NCBI RefSeq assembly: GCF_040687965.1
Contig: NZ_CP156085.1
Coordinates: forward strand, 186,001-250,000
Direction of reading: 5' to 3'
From: Methylocystis echinoides
Lineage (GTDB): Bacteria; Pseudomonadota; Alphaproteobacteria; Rhizobiales; Beijerinckiaceae
DNA length: 64,000 nt
The translations under genes and the position numbers were made by a program. Below the pieces are notes generated by a model that had not been told where the DNA came from, searched no databases, and saw only the letters and a program-made list of their open reading frames with translations. This document shows, piece by piece, positions 27,989-37,099 of the stretch (its first letter is position 1; every line of letters begins with the position of its first letter).

Positions 27989-30643
27989 ATGGTTGAGGTG
28001 CGGAAAGATGACGACATCTACCGCCTGATGGTGGACGCGATCTTGGACCGCGCCATTTTTATGCTCGATGCAAACGGGAACGTATCCACGTGGAACGAAG
28101 GAGGCGAGCGGGTCACGGGTTATAAGAAAAGAGAAATATTGGGCCGACATTTCTCGCTCCTCTACCCGGAAGAAGACGCCCGAAAGGGAAAAGCCGAGCG
28201 GGAGCTTCTCGCAGCCGCTACTCAGGATCGGTTTGAGGATCATGACTGGCGCATCCGCAAGAATCGAGCGCGCTTTTGGGCGCAGATCGTCATCATGGCG
28301 ATGCGCGATCAGTCAGGCGACCTCACCGGTTTCATCGCATCGATGCGGGATCTAACAGACGAAAGGAACAGGGAAAAAGAACTCCGGCGGGGTTATGAGC
28401 GCTTCCAGCGCGCCGTGGAATCCGCGCCGAATGCAATGGTGATGGTTAACCGAGCTGGTCAGATCGCTATGGCGAATCTTCAGGCCGAATGCGTCTTTGG
28501 CTATTCGCGCGACGAACTGATGGGGAGGCCGATCGAGATGCTCATTCCCGCGCGATTCCGCGGGCGTCATCGAGAGCATCGAATGTCATTCTTCGCTAAT
28601 GCGACCCCTCGGCCCATGGGCGTCGGGATGGATCTCTACGCACTCAAAAAGGATGGCGCTGAGTTTCCGGTGGAAATTGGCCTCAACCCAATTGAGACGG
28701 AGGAAGGCGTTTGGGTGCTCGCGTCAATCGTCGACATCACGGAGCGCAAGCGAAGGGAAGATGAGCTCCGGCGCAGCGAAATACGCTTCCGCCGCGCAGT
28801 GGAATCTGCGCCAAGCGCGATGCTGATAGTCGGCCCCGACGGCCGCATCGAGATGGCGAACCTCTTGGCGGAGACGCTTTTTGGTTATGCGCGTGACGAG
28901 CTTGTGGGGAAGAAGGTGGAGATGCTGGTCCCCGAGCGTCTTCGCGCGCAGCATCCCGGCCTCCGGGCTGGGTTCTTTGCCGATCCGCAGTCGCGGGCGA
29001 TGGGCGCTGGGCGCGATCTCTACGCGCTTAGGAGGGACGGGGCCGAATTCCCGGTGGAGATTGGACTCAATCCCATTGAGACGGAGGACGGCATCAGAGT
29101 GCTCGCTTCGATCGTCGACATTACAGAGCGCAAGCAAAAGGAAGATGGGCTCCGGCGAAGCGAGAAACGCTTCCGTCAAGCAGTGGAGTCCGCGCCGAAC
29201 GCGATGTTGATGGTCGGCCGCGACGGCCGCATCGAGATGGCGAACCTCTTGGCGGAGCAGCTCTTCGGCTATTCGCGCGACGATCTCGTAGGGCAAGCGG
29301 TGGAAATGCTTATGCCGGAGCGCTTTCGCGCGCAGCATCCCGGACTCCGGTCCGCGTTCTTTGCCAACCCCCAGTCACGGGCGATGGGCGCTGGTCGCGA
29401 TCTCTTCGCGCTTAGGAAGAACGGCGCCGAATTTCCGGTGGAGATCGGTCTTAATCCAATAGAGACTGACGAAGGCGTTAAGGTGCTGGCCGCCATTGTG
29501 GACATTGCCGCTCGGAAAGACTTCGAGAACGCCTTACGCGTGCGCGAGCGCGCCATCGAAGCCACAAATGTCGGAGTTGTAATCACCGACGCTCGAGCCC
29601 AAGATAACCCAGCTATCTATGTCAACCCGGCATTGAGTCGCATCACAGGCTATACACGCGAGGAATTGCTGCATCACAATATGCGGTTGCTGCAAGGACC
29701 GGACACAAATCCAGTGGCAGTGGAACAAATCCGCCAGGCAATCGCATCGGGGAGTAGCTGCGAGATCATATTGAAGAATTACCGCAAAGGCGGCGTCCCG
29801 TTCTGGAATGAATTGCTCCTCTCGCCCGTCCGCGACAACGCGCAGAGAGTAACCCACTATATTGGCATTCAGACGGATGTGACAGAGAGGCGGCGGGCCG
29901 AAGAAAGGCGGAATGAACTGGCGATCGCCCGACGTCTGCAACTGTCGCTCTTGCCGGAGGCGCCATTAATCCTGCCAAGCGTCGAGTGTGCTGGATTATG
30001 TGTCCCAGCAAATGACGTCGGCGGCGATTATTTCGATTTTTTCCGTAACTCCGGCGCCGCTGATATCGTGATTGCCGATGTGTCCGGCCATAGCGTCGGC
30101 GCAGCGCTAATCATGGCGGGAATGCGCGGCGCCCTCCGCGCGGAGGCGCAAAAGGCCGACGGTGCGTCAGTGGGCCCTGCACAGGTCTTGAGCCGTATGA
30201 ACGAGCTCTTGTACGACGATCTGACAAGGGCCGAGCTGTTCCTCACAATGTTCTATGTAAAATACCACCCAGATACACGCACGTTGGAATATGCCAACGC
30301 GGGCCATAACAACGCGTTGTTGCTACGGGCGGAGGATCCGGCGTGCATTGCTCTTGACGCAGAAGGCTTGGTGCTTGGCGTGCGGCGGGTTGTCTCCTTC
30401 GAAGAGAGGAACTTGGAGCTGGCGATCGGAGATAGGCTCTTGCTTTACACGGACGGCATAACTGAAGCCGAGAACGAGCAGGGAGAGTTCTTCGGTGTTG
30501 ATCGTGTTTGCACTCTGTTCTTCACCTATCGCGCGCTTCAGCCGCAAGCCTTGCTCGAAAGGCTGCTGGCTGAGGTGCGCCTCTTCTGCGGCGGCGCCCC
30601 AGTTCGCGACGACGTCAGCATGGCCATGCTGCACATCCGGTAA
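27989..30643 (+). CDS. five-PAS sensor with SpoIIE/PP2C-type phosphatase output
   Basis: 884 residues, no membrane segment. PAS1 is at about 10-130; PAS2-4 (about 140-520) are three tandem copies of a 128-residue module, the third and fourth nearly identical; PAS5 (about 525-640) is LOV-like, with PAIYVNPALSRITGYTREEL and LLQGPDTNPVAV, but the photoactive Cys of the NCRFLQG motif is Met565 (NMRLLQG). The output is a SpoIIE-type Ser/Thr phosphatase with metal-binding Asp in NDVGGDYFDFF, DVSGHSVGAALI, LLYTDGITEAENE and VRDDVSMAML. Such proteins dephosphorylate anti-sigma antagonists. The start has GGAG eight bases upstream. No anti-sigma gene is adjacent. Confidence 0.93.
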   Translation: MVEVRKDDDIYRLMVDAILDRAIFMLDANGNVSTWNEGGERVTGYKKREILGRHFSLLYPEEDARKGKAERELLAAATQDRFEDHDWRIRKNRARFWAQIVIMAMRDQSGDLTGFIASMRDLTDERNREKELRRGYERFQRAVESAPNAMVMVNRAGQIAMANLQAECVFGYSRDELMGRPIEMLIPARFRGRHREHRMSFFANATPRPMGVGMDLYALKKDGAEFPVEIGLNPIETEEGVWVLASIVDITERKRREDELRRSEIRFRRAVESAPSAMLIVGPDGRIEMANLLAETLFGYARDELVGKKVEMLVPERLRAQHPGLRAGFFADPQSRAMGAGRDLYALRRDGAEFPVEIGLNPIETEDGIRVLASIVDITERKQKEDGLRRSEKRFRQAVESAPNAMLMVGRDGRIEMANLLAEQLFGYSRDDLVGQAVEMLMPERFRAQHPGLRSAFFANPQSRAMGAGRDLFALRKNGAEFPVEIGLNPIETDEGVKVLAAIVDIAARKDFENALRVRERAIEATNVGVVITDARAQDNPAIYVNPALSRITGYTREELLHHNMRLLQGPDTNPVAVEQIRQAIASGSSCEIILKNYRKGGVPFWNELLLSPVRDNAQRVTHYIGIQTDVTERRRAEERRNELAIARRLQLSLLPEAPLILPSVECAGLCVPANDVGGDYFDFFRNSGAADIVIADVSGHSVGAALIMAGMRGALRAEAQKADGASVGPAQVLSRMNELLYDDLTRAELFLTMFYVKYHPDTRTLEYANAGHNNALLLRAEDPACIALDAEGLVLGVRRVVSFEERNLELAIGDRLLLYTDGITEAENEQGEFFGVDRVCTLFFTYRALQPQALLERLLAEVRLFCGGAPVRDDVSMAMLHIR

Positions 30644-30747
30644 TTAGAGACCGATCCGTGCCGCGGTCCGGGGGCAATGCGTCTCGTTGGCCCGGCGGGG
30701 GGCGCCAAGACGCAATAATCTTTGGAATGGGAAACGACGGCTCGAAC

Positions 30748-31230
30748 GTAAGCGTGATCGGACGACCGCCTACCAGGACTCATTTGGAGTGGGTTAGGTG
30801 TCCACCATCGAACAGGTGGACACCAACTGTCGGCGGCGAAGGATGGCGTCAAGCGGCGCACGTGGAGCCTTGAAGAACGGCAGGGGATTGTCGCGGAGGC
30901 GTTGGCGCCTGGCGCGTCCGTGGCGGACGGTTGCGCGGCGGCACGGAAAAACGCCAATCTGATTTTCAAATGGCTACGGCGTTCGCGCGGAAACTGGCTG
31001 GATCGTCCACGCGCGCCGGCGAAGGAGACCGCGGCCGCACAGACCTTCGTTCCTGTTGAGGTCTGGAGTTGAAGCAAACTCTGGTCGGCCCGGCTCTGGC
31101 GCCGTCGTAGTTACCGGTCGCGAAGATGGCCGCGACGCCAGCGCGGGGGGGGGGGGGCGCGCAAGAGCCTGCGGCGCGGTGTGATGGAAATCAGCCTGCC
31201 GAATGACGCGCGCTTGTCGCTCGACGCCGC
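30748..31230 (+). pseudogene. IS66-family element remnant (TnpA)
   Basis: GTAAGCG at 30748-30754 matches the conserved IS66 terminal sequence. Downstream a frame encodes a TnpA-like HTH protein: KDGVKRRTWSLEERQGIVAE, ALAPGASVAD, then NANLIFKWLRRSRGNWL, ending in TGA near 31071. A short C-terminal match in another frame (VMEISLPNDARLSLDAAG) ends near 31225. TnpB and TnpC are missing. A 13-G tract interrupts the remnant. The 12-mer GGAATGGGAAAC occurs on both sides (30724 and 31251). Confidence 0.7.
31145..31157 (+). repeat. 13-base poly-G tract
   Basis: Thirteen consecutive G residues inside the IS66 remnant, at a place where the reading frame of TnpA is lost. It is the second extreme homopolymer in the window after the poly-C at 22445. 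Confidence 0.8.
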
Positions 31231-31514
31231 GGGTGAGAAATACGCTTCTGGGAATGGGAAACATAACTCACCGTCCTATTGCCTCTTTGCGCTAACTTAA
31301 ATAGAGCGCCTTCCGGTCTCTGGCACTCGAAGCGTCAGCCTGAGACGTCGTCGCACTGGCCTATGCTCAAACGCATCGCAAAATTATCATGAATGTGCAT
31401 AACATCAGAGATATCGACTGACTGCCTCACGGCCGGCTGGGCGGCAACTTCACTGTAATCTCAGGGACGGGGCGCGCGGTCCGCGCGCCTCAGCGCTCAC
31501 GCCAGCCACGGCGG

Positions 31515-32954
31515 TCAGTCGCAGGCCAGCCCCGCCTCCACCGGCGCGTCTTCACAGCGGATCTCCTCCAGCGGCTGCGCCTTGACCACGCTTTCGGCGA
31601 GGGCCCCGCGCAGCGCCGTGCGGAGGGCTTCTTCATAGGTCGGATGATAAAAAGGCGTTCTGAGCAATTCCGGGAGCGTGGCGCGCTGTTCCAGCGCATA
31701 GGCGAAAAGATGCGCCATATGCTCGGCTGCAGGCGCGAACATTGCGACGCCCAGCAACTTCGCCGTGGACTTTTCTGCGTAAACGCGAATAGCGCCCGCG
31801 GCGGTACGGGCCAGCAAGGCTCGCCCCTGGGCCTGGAACGACGCCGCCCCGACTGCGATTTCCGCCTCGCGACTTGCGAGATCGCGCCAGCTTTCGCCGA
31901 TCTCCGCGATTTGCGGATCGGTGAAAGTGATGCGCATTTGCGTCCGCCGCCGGAACTGCGCGTCTTCGCCGCGAACCGCGTTGTAGCCTGCGATTCGCCC
32001 TTCGTCGGCGGCTTCGTGAAGCAGGGGACGCAGGCCGGTCACGTCGCCAGCCAGATAGATTTCGTGTCCAGGAACTTTCAGCCGCGTCTCATCGAGTTCG
32101 GGTCGGCCATTCTTGCAAAGCTCCAAGCCGATTTGCTCCAGGCCGAGATCGCCGAGATTCGGTTGCCGTCCTATGGCGACGAGCACGTAATCGACCATCG
32201 TCTCGCCCCCTTCCCATTTCATCGACACGCCGCCCGGGCCACGTACCGGCTTGGCGGCGCTGAAGACGATGCGGAATTCAGAGCGCATCGCCTCGATGAC
32301 CCGGTCCAGGAGCGCGGGATCGGACACGCCGCCAAGGTTTCGCGAGAGATCGAATCCGGTCACCTCGACGCCGAGTCGGCCAAGCGCCTGGCCAAGCTCC
32401 AGCCCAATCGGCCCGAGCCCGACAATGGCGATGCGGCGGGGCAGATCTTCGAGTTCGAAAAAATCGTCCGTCGTGAGGATCCTGTCGCCGCATGCGGCGC
32501 GCCAGTCCGAGGGAACCAGCGGGCGGGTTCCCGTGGCGATGATCGTCGCGCCGGCCCTAAATTCCCGTTGCCCTGCGCTCAAGGTCCCTTCGGGCGTGAA
32601 TCGTGGCGCATGGGGAACGAGATGCGTCTTTCGCCACGGCTCCATGTCTTTCAACACGCCCGCGACAAATCTGTCGCGCAGAAGACGCGCTTCCGCAAGG
32701 ATCGCGCCGCCCCGCGCCGAAAGGCCTCCGGCGCCAATGATTCCGAGCTGATCGAAATGGAATCGGCGGTGAAAATCATATGCGGACTGGACGAACGCTT
32801 TGGACGGCATACAGCCGACGCGCGCGCATGTCGTTCCCAGAGGCCCCGGGTCGAACACGCGATAATTGTCGGTCCGCTTCGCTACTTCGGACCGCGCGGA
32901 GAGGCCCGCGGTGCCGGCACCAATGATGGCGACGTCAATATCGTGGACCGGCAT
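31515..32954 (-). CDS. dihydrolipoamide dehydrogenase-like flavoprotein disulphide reductase
   Basis: 479 residues from ATG at 32954 (MPVHDIDVAI), chosen because GGAGG lies six bases upstream. It is a class I pyridine-nucleotide disulphide oxidoreductase with FAD motif AIIGAGTAGLSA, redox cysteines 43 and 48 (TTCARVGCMPSK), NAD(P) motif AIVGLGPIGLELG, second FAD motif IYLAGDVTG, and the catalytic HPTYEEAL of the dimerisation domain. The pair is C-x4-C, as in Lpd, but the surroundings (GTTCARVGCMPSK rather than GGTCLNVGCIPSK) and the long helix after it place it in the Lpd-homologue branch not tied to 2-oxoacid complexes. No E1/E2 genes are near, so the physiological disulphide is unknown. Confidence 0.88.
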   Translation of the reverse strand: MPVHDIDVAIIGAGTAGLSARSEVAKRTDNYRVFDPGPLGTTCARVGCMPSKAFVQSAYDFHRRFHFDQLGIIGAGGLSARGGAILAEARLLRDRFVAGVLKDMEPWRKTHLVPHAPRFTPEGTLSAGQREFRAGATIIATGTRPLVPSDWRAACGDRILTTDDFFELEDLPRRIAIVGLGPIGLELGQALGRLGVEVTGFDLSRNLGGVSDPALLDRVIEAMRSEFRIVFSAAKPVRGPGGVSMKWEGGETMVDYVLVAIGRQPNLGDLGLEQIGLELCKNGRPELDETRLKVPGHEIYLAGDVTGLRPLLHEAADEGRIAGYNAVRGEDAQFRRRTQMRITFTDPQIAEIGESWRDLASREAEIAVGAASFQAQGRALLARTAAGAIRVYAEKSTAKLLGVAMFAPAAEHMAHLFAYALEQRATLPELLRTPFYHPTYEEALRTALRGALAESVVKAQPLEEIRCEDAPVEAGLACD

Positions 32955-33032
32955 TCCATCCTCCAGCCGTGACGCTCGGACGACCCCTTGCACGCAAGCG
33001 GATCACACACCGGATCGCATCTCATGGGCCGA

Positions 33033-33272
33033 TCACGACGAGTCATGCTCGCCTACGGGTCGATAGTCCTTTCGCCCGTCTGCGAGACCTGTTTTACCCG
33101 TCTTCTGCTCGGGCTTGACAAGAACGGTCGGGTGACGCTGCCTCTGGAAGTAGATCAGCCGGTGGTCGCTCGCCATTCTTTCCGACGGCTCCCCGTGTTT
33201 GAAAATCAGTTCAACCGGGCATTTGAACCTTTTCGTCGTCCCTGAGTCCTTGCCCTTTGCAAGGCCGTTCAC
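33033..33272 (-). CDS. small hypothetical basic protein
   Basis: A 79-residue frame, Lys/Arg-rich, with KRFKCPVELIFKHGEPSERM in the centre and a charged tail. It is upstream of and in the same direction as the flavoprotein gene, about 80 bases away. The opposite-strand frame is equally long, so coding is uncertain. No family recognised. Confidence 0.3.
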   Translation of the reverse strand: MNGLAKGKDSGTTKRFKCPVELIFKHGEPSERMASDHRLIYFQRQRHPTVLVKPEQKTGKTGLADGRKDYRPVGEHDSS

Positions 33273-33901
33273 TCGTGCTCCGAATCTCCAGCAGGATCAT
33301 TAGAAGCCGAGGTGCAGAAAGCCGAAATCGCCGATGACGGAGCGACCGGGAAGCCCCCGCAAGCCGGTCGCTCACCGAAGCGGCGATCGGCGGCGGCGTG
33401 ACCGGTCGCTGATCGGAGCTGCCGCAAAGGTCGGGGAGCCCCCGCTATCTGGGGGCTAACCGCCTATGTGTGCCAGCTAGCCAATCCTAAGCCGACAGGG
33501 GCTGGCCGTCGGGGCCGCCAAAGCTGTCTGCTGTGGCTGGCGATCCTGGCGATGGTGTGCTGGATTTTGCCAATCGTCGAGATCACGACTGACCAAAAAA
33601 GAGGTGACGCCCGGGGCATGAGAGTACTAGGCTGCAGGGTGCATTCACGGGAAGTAACGTAAGCTTTTCGGAGGCCGGCCGCCGATTTTGTAAGTTCGTC
33701 CCGCTCGACGCGGACAGGAATAGCCACATGGCATATATCTCAACTAAGGAGTCTTGAGCTTCCTAATCCAAGACGCCGCGGAACAGATCCAGCTAGATCC
33801 TCGGCGAGCCGAAGCGCGGATCGAAGAATAGCTGCTTCATTCTGAGCCGCAAATCCCTGATCCTGCACCGCGCCATCCTGGCAATACAGGGGGTCAGGCT
33901 A
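33273..33901. other. no recognisable gene
   Basis: About 630 bases between the small minus ORF and the IS5 element. There is a G/C hairpin (AGCCCCCGC ... GGGGGCTA near 33438-33460) without a T run, and a short frame with one hydrophobic segment (LLWLAILAMVCWILPIV, near 33530), neither convincing as a gene. Confidence 0.35.
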
Positions 33902-34588
33902 GAGGGTGTTATGTACTTTAGTGCCTGATTGGCTTAGTAGAATCGGATGGCTCCGATTCGCAAACCTTATCCATCTGATGTCACCGACGAAGAGTGGTCG
34001 CTGGTTGCGCCGTATCTCACGCTGATGGACGAAGGCGCCCCACAGCGTCAACATTCTCTCCGCGAGCTGTTCAACGGCCTGCGCTATGTTCTGCGCTACG
34101 GCATCGCATGGCGCGCCATGCCCAACGATCTGCCGCCCTGGTCCGCCGTGTATCAACAATCGCAGCGCTGGTTGGCGGCGGGCGTGTTCGAGGCGCTTGC
34201 GCAGGATCTGCGCGGCTTGTTGCGCGTTGCCTCCGGGCGCGCCGCAGAGCCGACGGCAGCGATTATCGACAGCCGCACCTTGCGCTCCACCCCGGAAAGC
34301 GGCCCGCGGGCGGGCTATGACGGCGCCAAGCGCAAACGCGGCTCCAAGCTACACTTGGCGGTCGACACATTGGGCCACTTGCTAGCGCTGCATGTCACGC
34401 CAGCGAATGTCGATGACCGCGCGGAGGTCGGCAAGCTCGCCGCCGCTGTGCAGGAGGCGACGGGTGAGAGCGTAGAGCTCATTTATATCGATCAGGGCTA
34501 CACTGGCGAGAACGCAGCCGAAGCGGCCAAGGCGCAGGGCGCCGAACTTTGTGTTGTCAAACCCGCCGAAGCGAAGAAGGGCTTCGTG
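33902..34588 (+). mobile_element. IS5-family element, copy 1, 3' truncated
   Basis: The left end GAGGGTGTTATGTACTTTAG is at 33902. The transposase starts at 33947 (MAPIRKPYPSDVTDEEWSLV, the DUF4096 N-terminal domain) and runs through the DDE region ([57 protein letters not shown]) in one frame. It is cut off after KPAEAKKGFVL at 34588, before the ERSFAWATR block and catalytic Glu, and joins an AT-rich tract. The apparent 527-residue frame is a chimera of this and later debris. A second copy in the opposite orientation is at 52388-53195. Confidence 0.88.
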
Positions 34589-34616
34589 CTATATATACAT
34601 ATATATATATATATAA
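34589..34616 (+). repeat. AT dinucleotide tract at the IS5 truncation point
   Basis: About 27 bases of alternating A/T (with one TAC) in otherwise GC-rich DNA, exactly where IS5 copy 1 stops matching copy 2. It separates the IS from the inverted sulP fragment. Confidence 0.8.
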
Positions 34617-35005
34617 CGTGCTCATGCCGCCTTCTCCCCTGGAAGCATCCCGCGCACGCATCGTCCTTGACGCCCGCGCGGGATGGACGCTCTTATTCCG
34701 CCGGCCGTAGTCCTAACCCCACTATTGGTGTTTCTTCATTACTCCTGTTATCTCTATGCTTCTCCCCATTTGGCGCCGTTGCGTTTGTTCCGCTTGCGGA
34801 AGAGACCATGAAGCGCGTCGCAATCCAACAGCAACTCGCCGCCGTCCGCCCTGAGATCTTTTTCCAGTTGGCAAGGAGATCCAGGCAGGCGTTGGTCGAT
34901 GTGGCTCAGATCGTGCACCTGGAGGTGAGCGCGGGCGCGCTGAGGCAATTGCTCGAACGCCGCGGCAAGCGTCGGCAGGCGGATGAAAATGCCGGGGCCC
35001 TCAAG
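34617..35005 (-). pseudogene. SulP transporter C-terminal (STAS) fragment, inverted
   Basis: Read on the minus strand, LEGPGIFIRLPTLAAAFEQL, then KDLRADGGELLLDCDALHGL FRKRNKRNGAKWGEA matches the last ~105 residues of the intact SulP at 44474-46096, including its STAS anti-sigma-antagonist-like domain. The match continues past the stop into the downstream hairpin (CATCCCGCGC arms) and the sequence after it. All membrane helices are missing. The other end of the same gene follows in opposite orientation at 35006-35320. Confidence 0.82.
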
Positions 35006-35320
35006 CTGACAATTGCCCGAAGCCCGACCAGATTTCTCGTTCTCTTCCGACCGAGCAGCGTGAGGCGAGAAGTGACAGCCAGGTCTCGAACTAGGTCGGG
35101 AAGTGCGACTCGATCTCTCGAGAGAAAGCCGTTCATGCTTGTCTCCAGCGCGATCAAAACGCGTCTTGTCTCAGTCAAGGAGCACGTCTTCGCGTCCTTC
35201 GCCGTTGTGCTCGTCGCACTGCCGCTCTCCATGGGCTTGGCGTTCGTGGCGGGCTATCCATTCAAAAGCGCGGCGGCGGTTGGCCTCATCAGCGGCGCGA
35301 CTAGGGGAGTTGTGATCGAG
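35006..35320 (+). pseudogene. SulP transporter N-terminal fragment
   Basis: Starting at CTGACAATTGCCCGAAGCCC, the region repeats the leader of the intact sulP gene (44348 onward) and then its first ~60 codons: MLVSSAIKTRLVSVKEHVFA, VALPLSMGLAFVAGYPF, AAAVGLISGATRGVV. Codon-level differences show it is a diverged paralogue rather than a recent copy. It is cut by ISL3-derived sequence near 35310. Confidence 0.82.
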
Positions 35321-35450
35321 CTGCTTTCTGAAGGCGCGCCGCAGGCGCAGGAAATCGCCGATCGCTTTCATATCCTGCAGAACCTGCTCGAAGCCGTCCA
35401 GACGCAACTCGGCCGTGCGGTAGGGGCTTCCGCACGTCCATTGCTACCGG
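35308..35450 (+). pseudogene. ISL3-family transposase scrap
   Basis: EGAPQAQEIADRFHILQNLL EAVQTQLGRA is the ISL3 core motif (GAP-A-Q-V-A-D-R-F/W-H-L-L-x-N-L). Only about 45 codons remain, fused in frame to the SulP N-terminal fragment. It may be part of the same decayed ISL3 group as 1860-2110, but the two pieces cover different protein regions. Confidence 0.6.
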
Positions 35451-35502
35451 TGGACGGCGAAGAGGTTGCCAGCGTGAGAGATAAGCATGGCGGCGCTGAA
35501 CA

Positions 35503-35600
35503 GAGTTGCAAAGCTGTCCCTTTCCGTTAGGCTAACTCGTGCTATGCCCTATGAACCACCAGCATCGCGGACCTCTGTTGACTGCGAAGCCGACCTTCGG
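35503..35600 (+). repeat. 98-bp dispersed repeat, copy B
   Basis: Matches 26241-26338 over 98 bases with one substitution (G instead of A near position 69 of the repeat). Followed directly by a truncated PAS gene. See copy A. Confidence 0.85.
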
Positions 35601-36021
35601 TCCCTGCGGGCGCGTTGTTCATCATGGATGAGCGGCAGCAATGCGTTTTCATGAATCCGGCGGCCGAGAACCTGACCGGGTTCACGCTGGCCGAGGTGGG
35701 AGGCCGCCCGCTACATGACGTGATTCATCATACGCGGCCGGACGGCTCGCATTTCCCGCTGGAGGAGTGCGCCATCGACCGTGCCTTCCCCGAACGGGCC
35801 CAGATGCAGGGCGAGGAGGTCTTCGTTCACAAGGACGGGCACCTTTACCCCGTCGACTACACCGCCAGCCCTATTCTGGAAAGTGACAGACCAGTTGGCA
35901 CCATCATCGAGGTGCAGGACATCACCGCGCGCAAGCGCACCGAAATGGGGCTAGCCCGCAGCGAACGGCGATACCGCTCCTTTGTCGAAGCCTCGGCCCA
36001 GGTTGTCCGTCGTCAGATGGT
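35601..36021 (+). pseudogene. PAS-domain sensor fragment
   Basis: A PAS/PAC domain, FIMDERQQCVFMNPAAENLT and GFTLAEVGGRPLHDVIHHTR, DGSHFPLEECAIDRAF, ending GTIIEVQDITARKRTEMGLA, then the start of a second PAS (ERRYRSFVEASAQVV). Upstream it is cut by the 98-bp repeat and downstream by the IS3-derived element at 36022. No kinase domain survives. The domain type is the one found N-terminal to GAF/PAS kinases in alphaproteobacteria. Confidence 0.7.
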
Positions 36022-36520
36022 TGAGACACTTTTGGCTTTTTCGGGCGGAGGCTCTGGCTCACTCGGTTGCAGGTTGCATTATGCGGCTTTCAGCTGATGC
36101 TGCAAGCGACGATTGTGGATAGTGAGTTTTTTGATCCGTTCCCTTTCCTCCAAGATCTGCTGACCTCGTCCAAAGTAGACGGCTGCCGGCGTGAGGTTGT
36201 TCAGGCTCTCATGCAGACGACAGTAATTGTAGCTCTCCGAGAAGGCGGTGATCTCGGCCTCCAGTTCAAGAGGTAGATAATAGTTGTTCAGCAAGACTCT
36301 GTTTTTCAGCGTCTGATGCCAGCGCTCAATCTTTCCCAGCGTCTGAGGGTGATATGCGCGCCGCAAATATGTTCGAGTGCCGACGCGTGTCGCGGCGAAT
36401 ATCCCGGATCATGTCTTCCGCCGGCGGCTTGCCGGGCACGGTTTTCTTCTGTCTCATCTTCGCTCCTTAAGCGCTACGATGAGCCAGAAACCCTCCCTTC
36501 CTCGATCCAAAATTGTCTCA
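36022..36520 (-). mobile_element. internally deleted IS3-family element
   Basis: Inverted ends TGAGACACTTTTGG (36022) and the complement of TGAGACAATTTTGG (ending 36520) bound 499 bp. On the minus strand, the first ~30 codons of OrfA (MRQKKTVPGKPPAEDMIRDI RRDTRRH) are joined to the last ~90 codons of OrfB (YHPQTLGKIERWHQTLKNRV, YYLPLELEAEI, ESLNNLTPAAVYFGRG). About two-thirds of the original element is deleted, but both ends remain, so it could be mobilised in trans. Confidence 0.8.
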
Positions 36521-37099
36521 GGGGTGCTGAACCGGGACATTCGGCAACGCCAGCGCGTTATCTGAGCCTGAAGTTCTACAGGCGTGTCTTGCGCTGGAAG
36601 ATCGCGAAGTGTTCGTCGGTATGAGCTATGCCGAGAACGCGATCGAACCTGAAAATGAGTGCATATTGCGTAACCCGCCTCTCAACGAAACTACTGAACT
36701 CGTCTCATCCCGCTCGACCGCCAGGATCGTCAAATTAGCGGGGGCGCCCGTGCGCTGCCTTTTCCATCCCGCAACGTGCCGCACCTCAAGAGAGCGCGCA
36801 ATTTCCGCCCCTTGCACCGAGAGTTAAACAGACCCACCCAAGATGGCTCCCGACAACATGGATGGAGCCGAGATAGTACCTCCCTGCAAGTGGTCTTGTG
36901 GGCGCTCCCCAACCTTGTTCTACGGCGAGGTGCGTCCGCACGGCCCATCAGAGACAAGCACTCGATAACGCTGCAAAATAACGATGACGGATCCAGCGTC
37001 ATCTTGAAAAAGCTCCGGACTATTCGTCCCGAGTCCCGGACTGAATCACCAGTCGAGAGGAATCACAAGCGACCCCATACTCGCTGCTTCTCGGGTCGA
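36521..37099. other. no recognisable gene
   Basis: About 580 bases between the deleted IS3 element and the end of the kinase-like gene. Short frames on both strands have no recognisable content. Confidence 0.35.

Noticed and set aside
33947-35530. A single 527-residue protein starting as IS5 transposase
   Set aside because: The frame crosses four unrelated pieces (IS5, AT tract, inverted sulP end, sulP start, ISL3) and is a chimera, not a gene.
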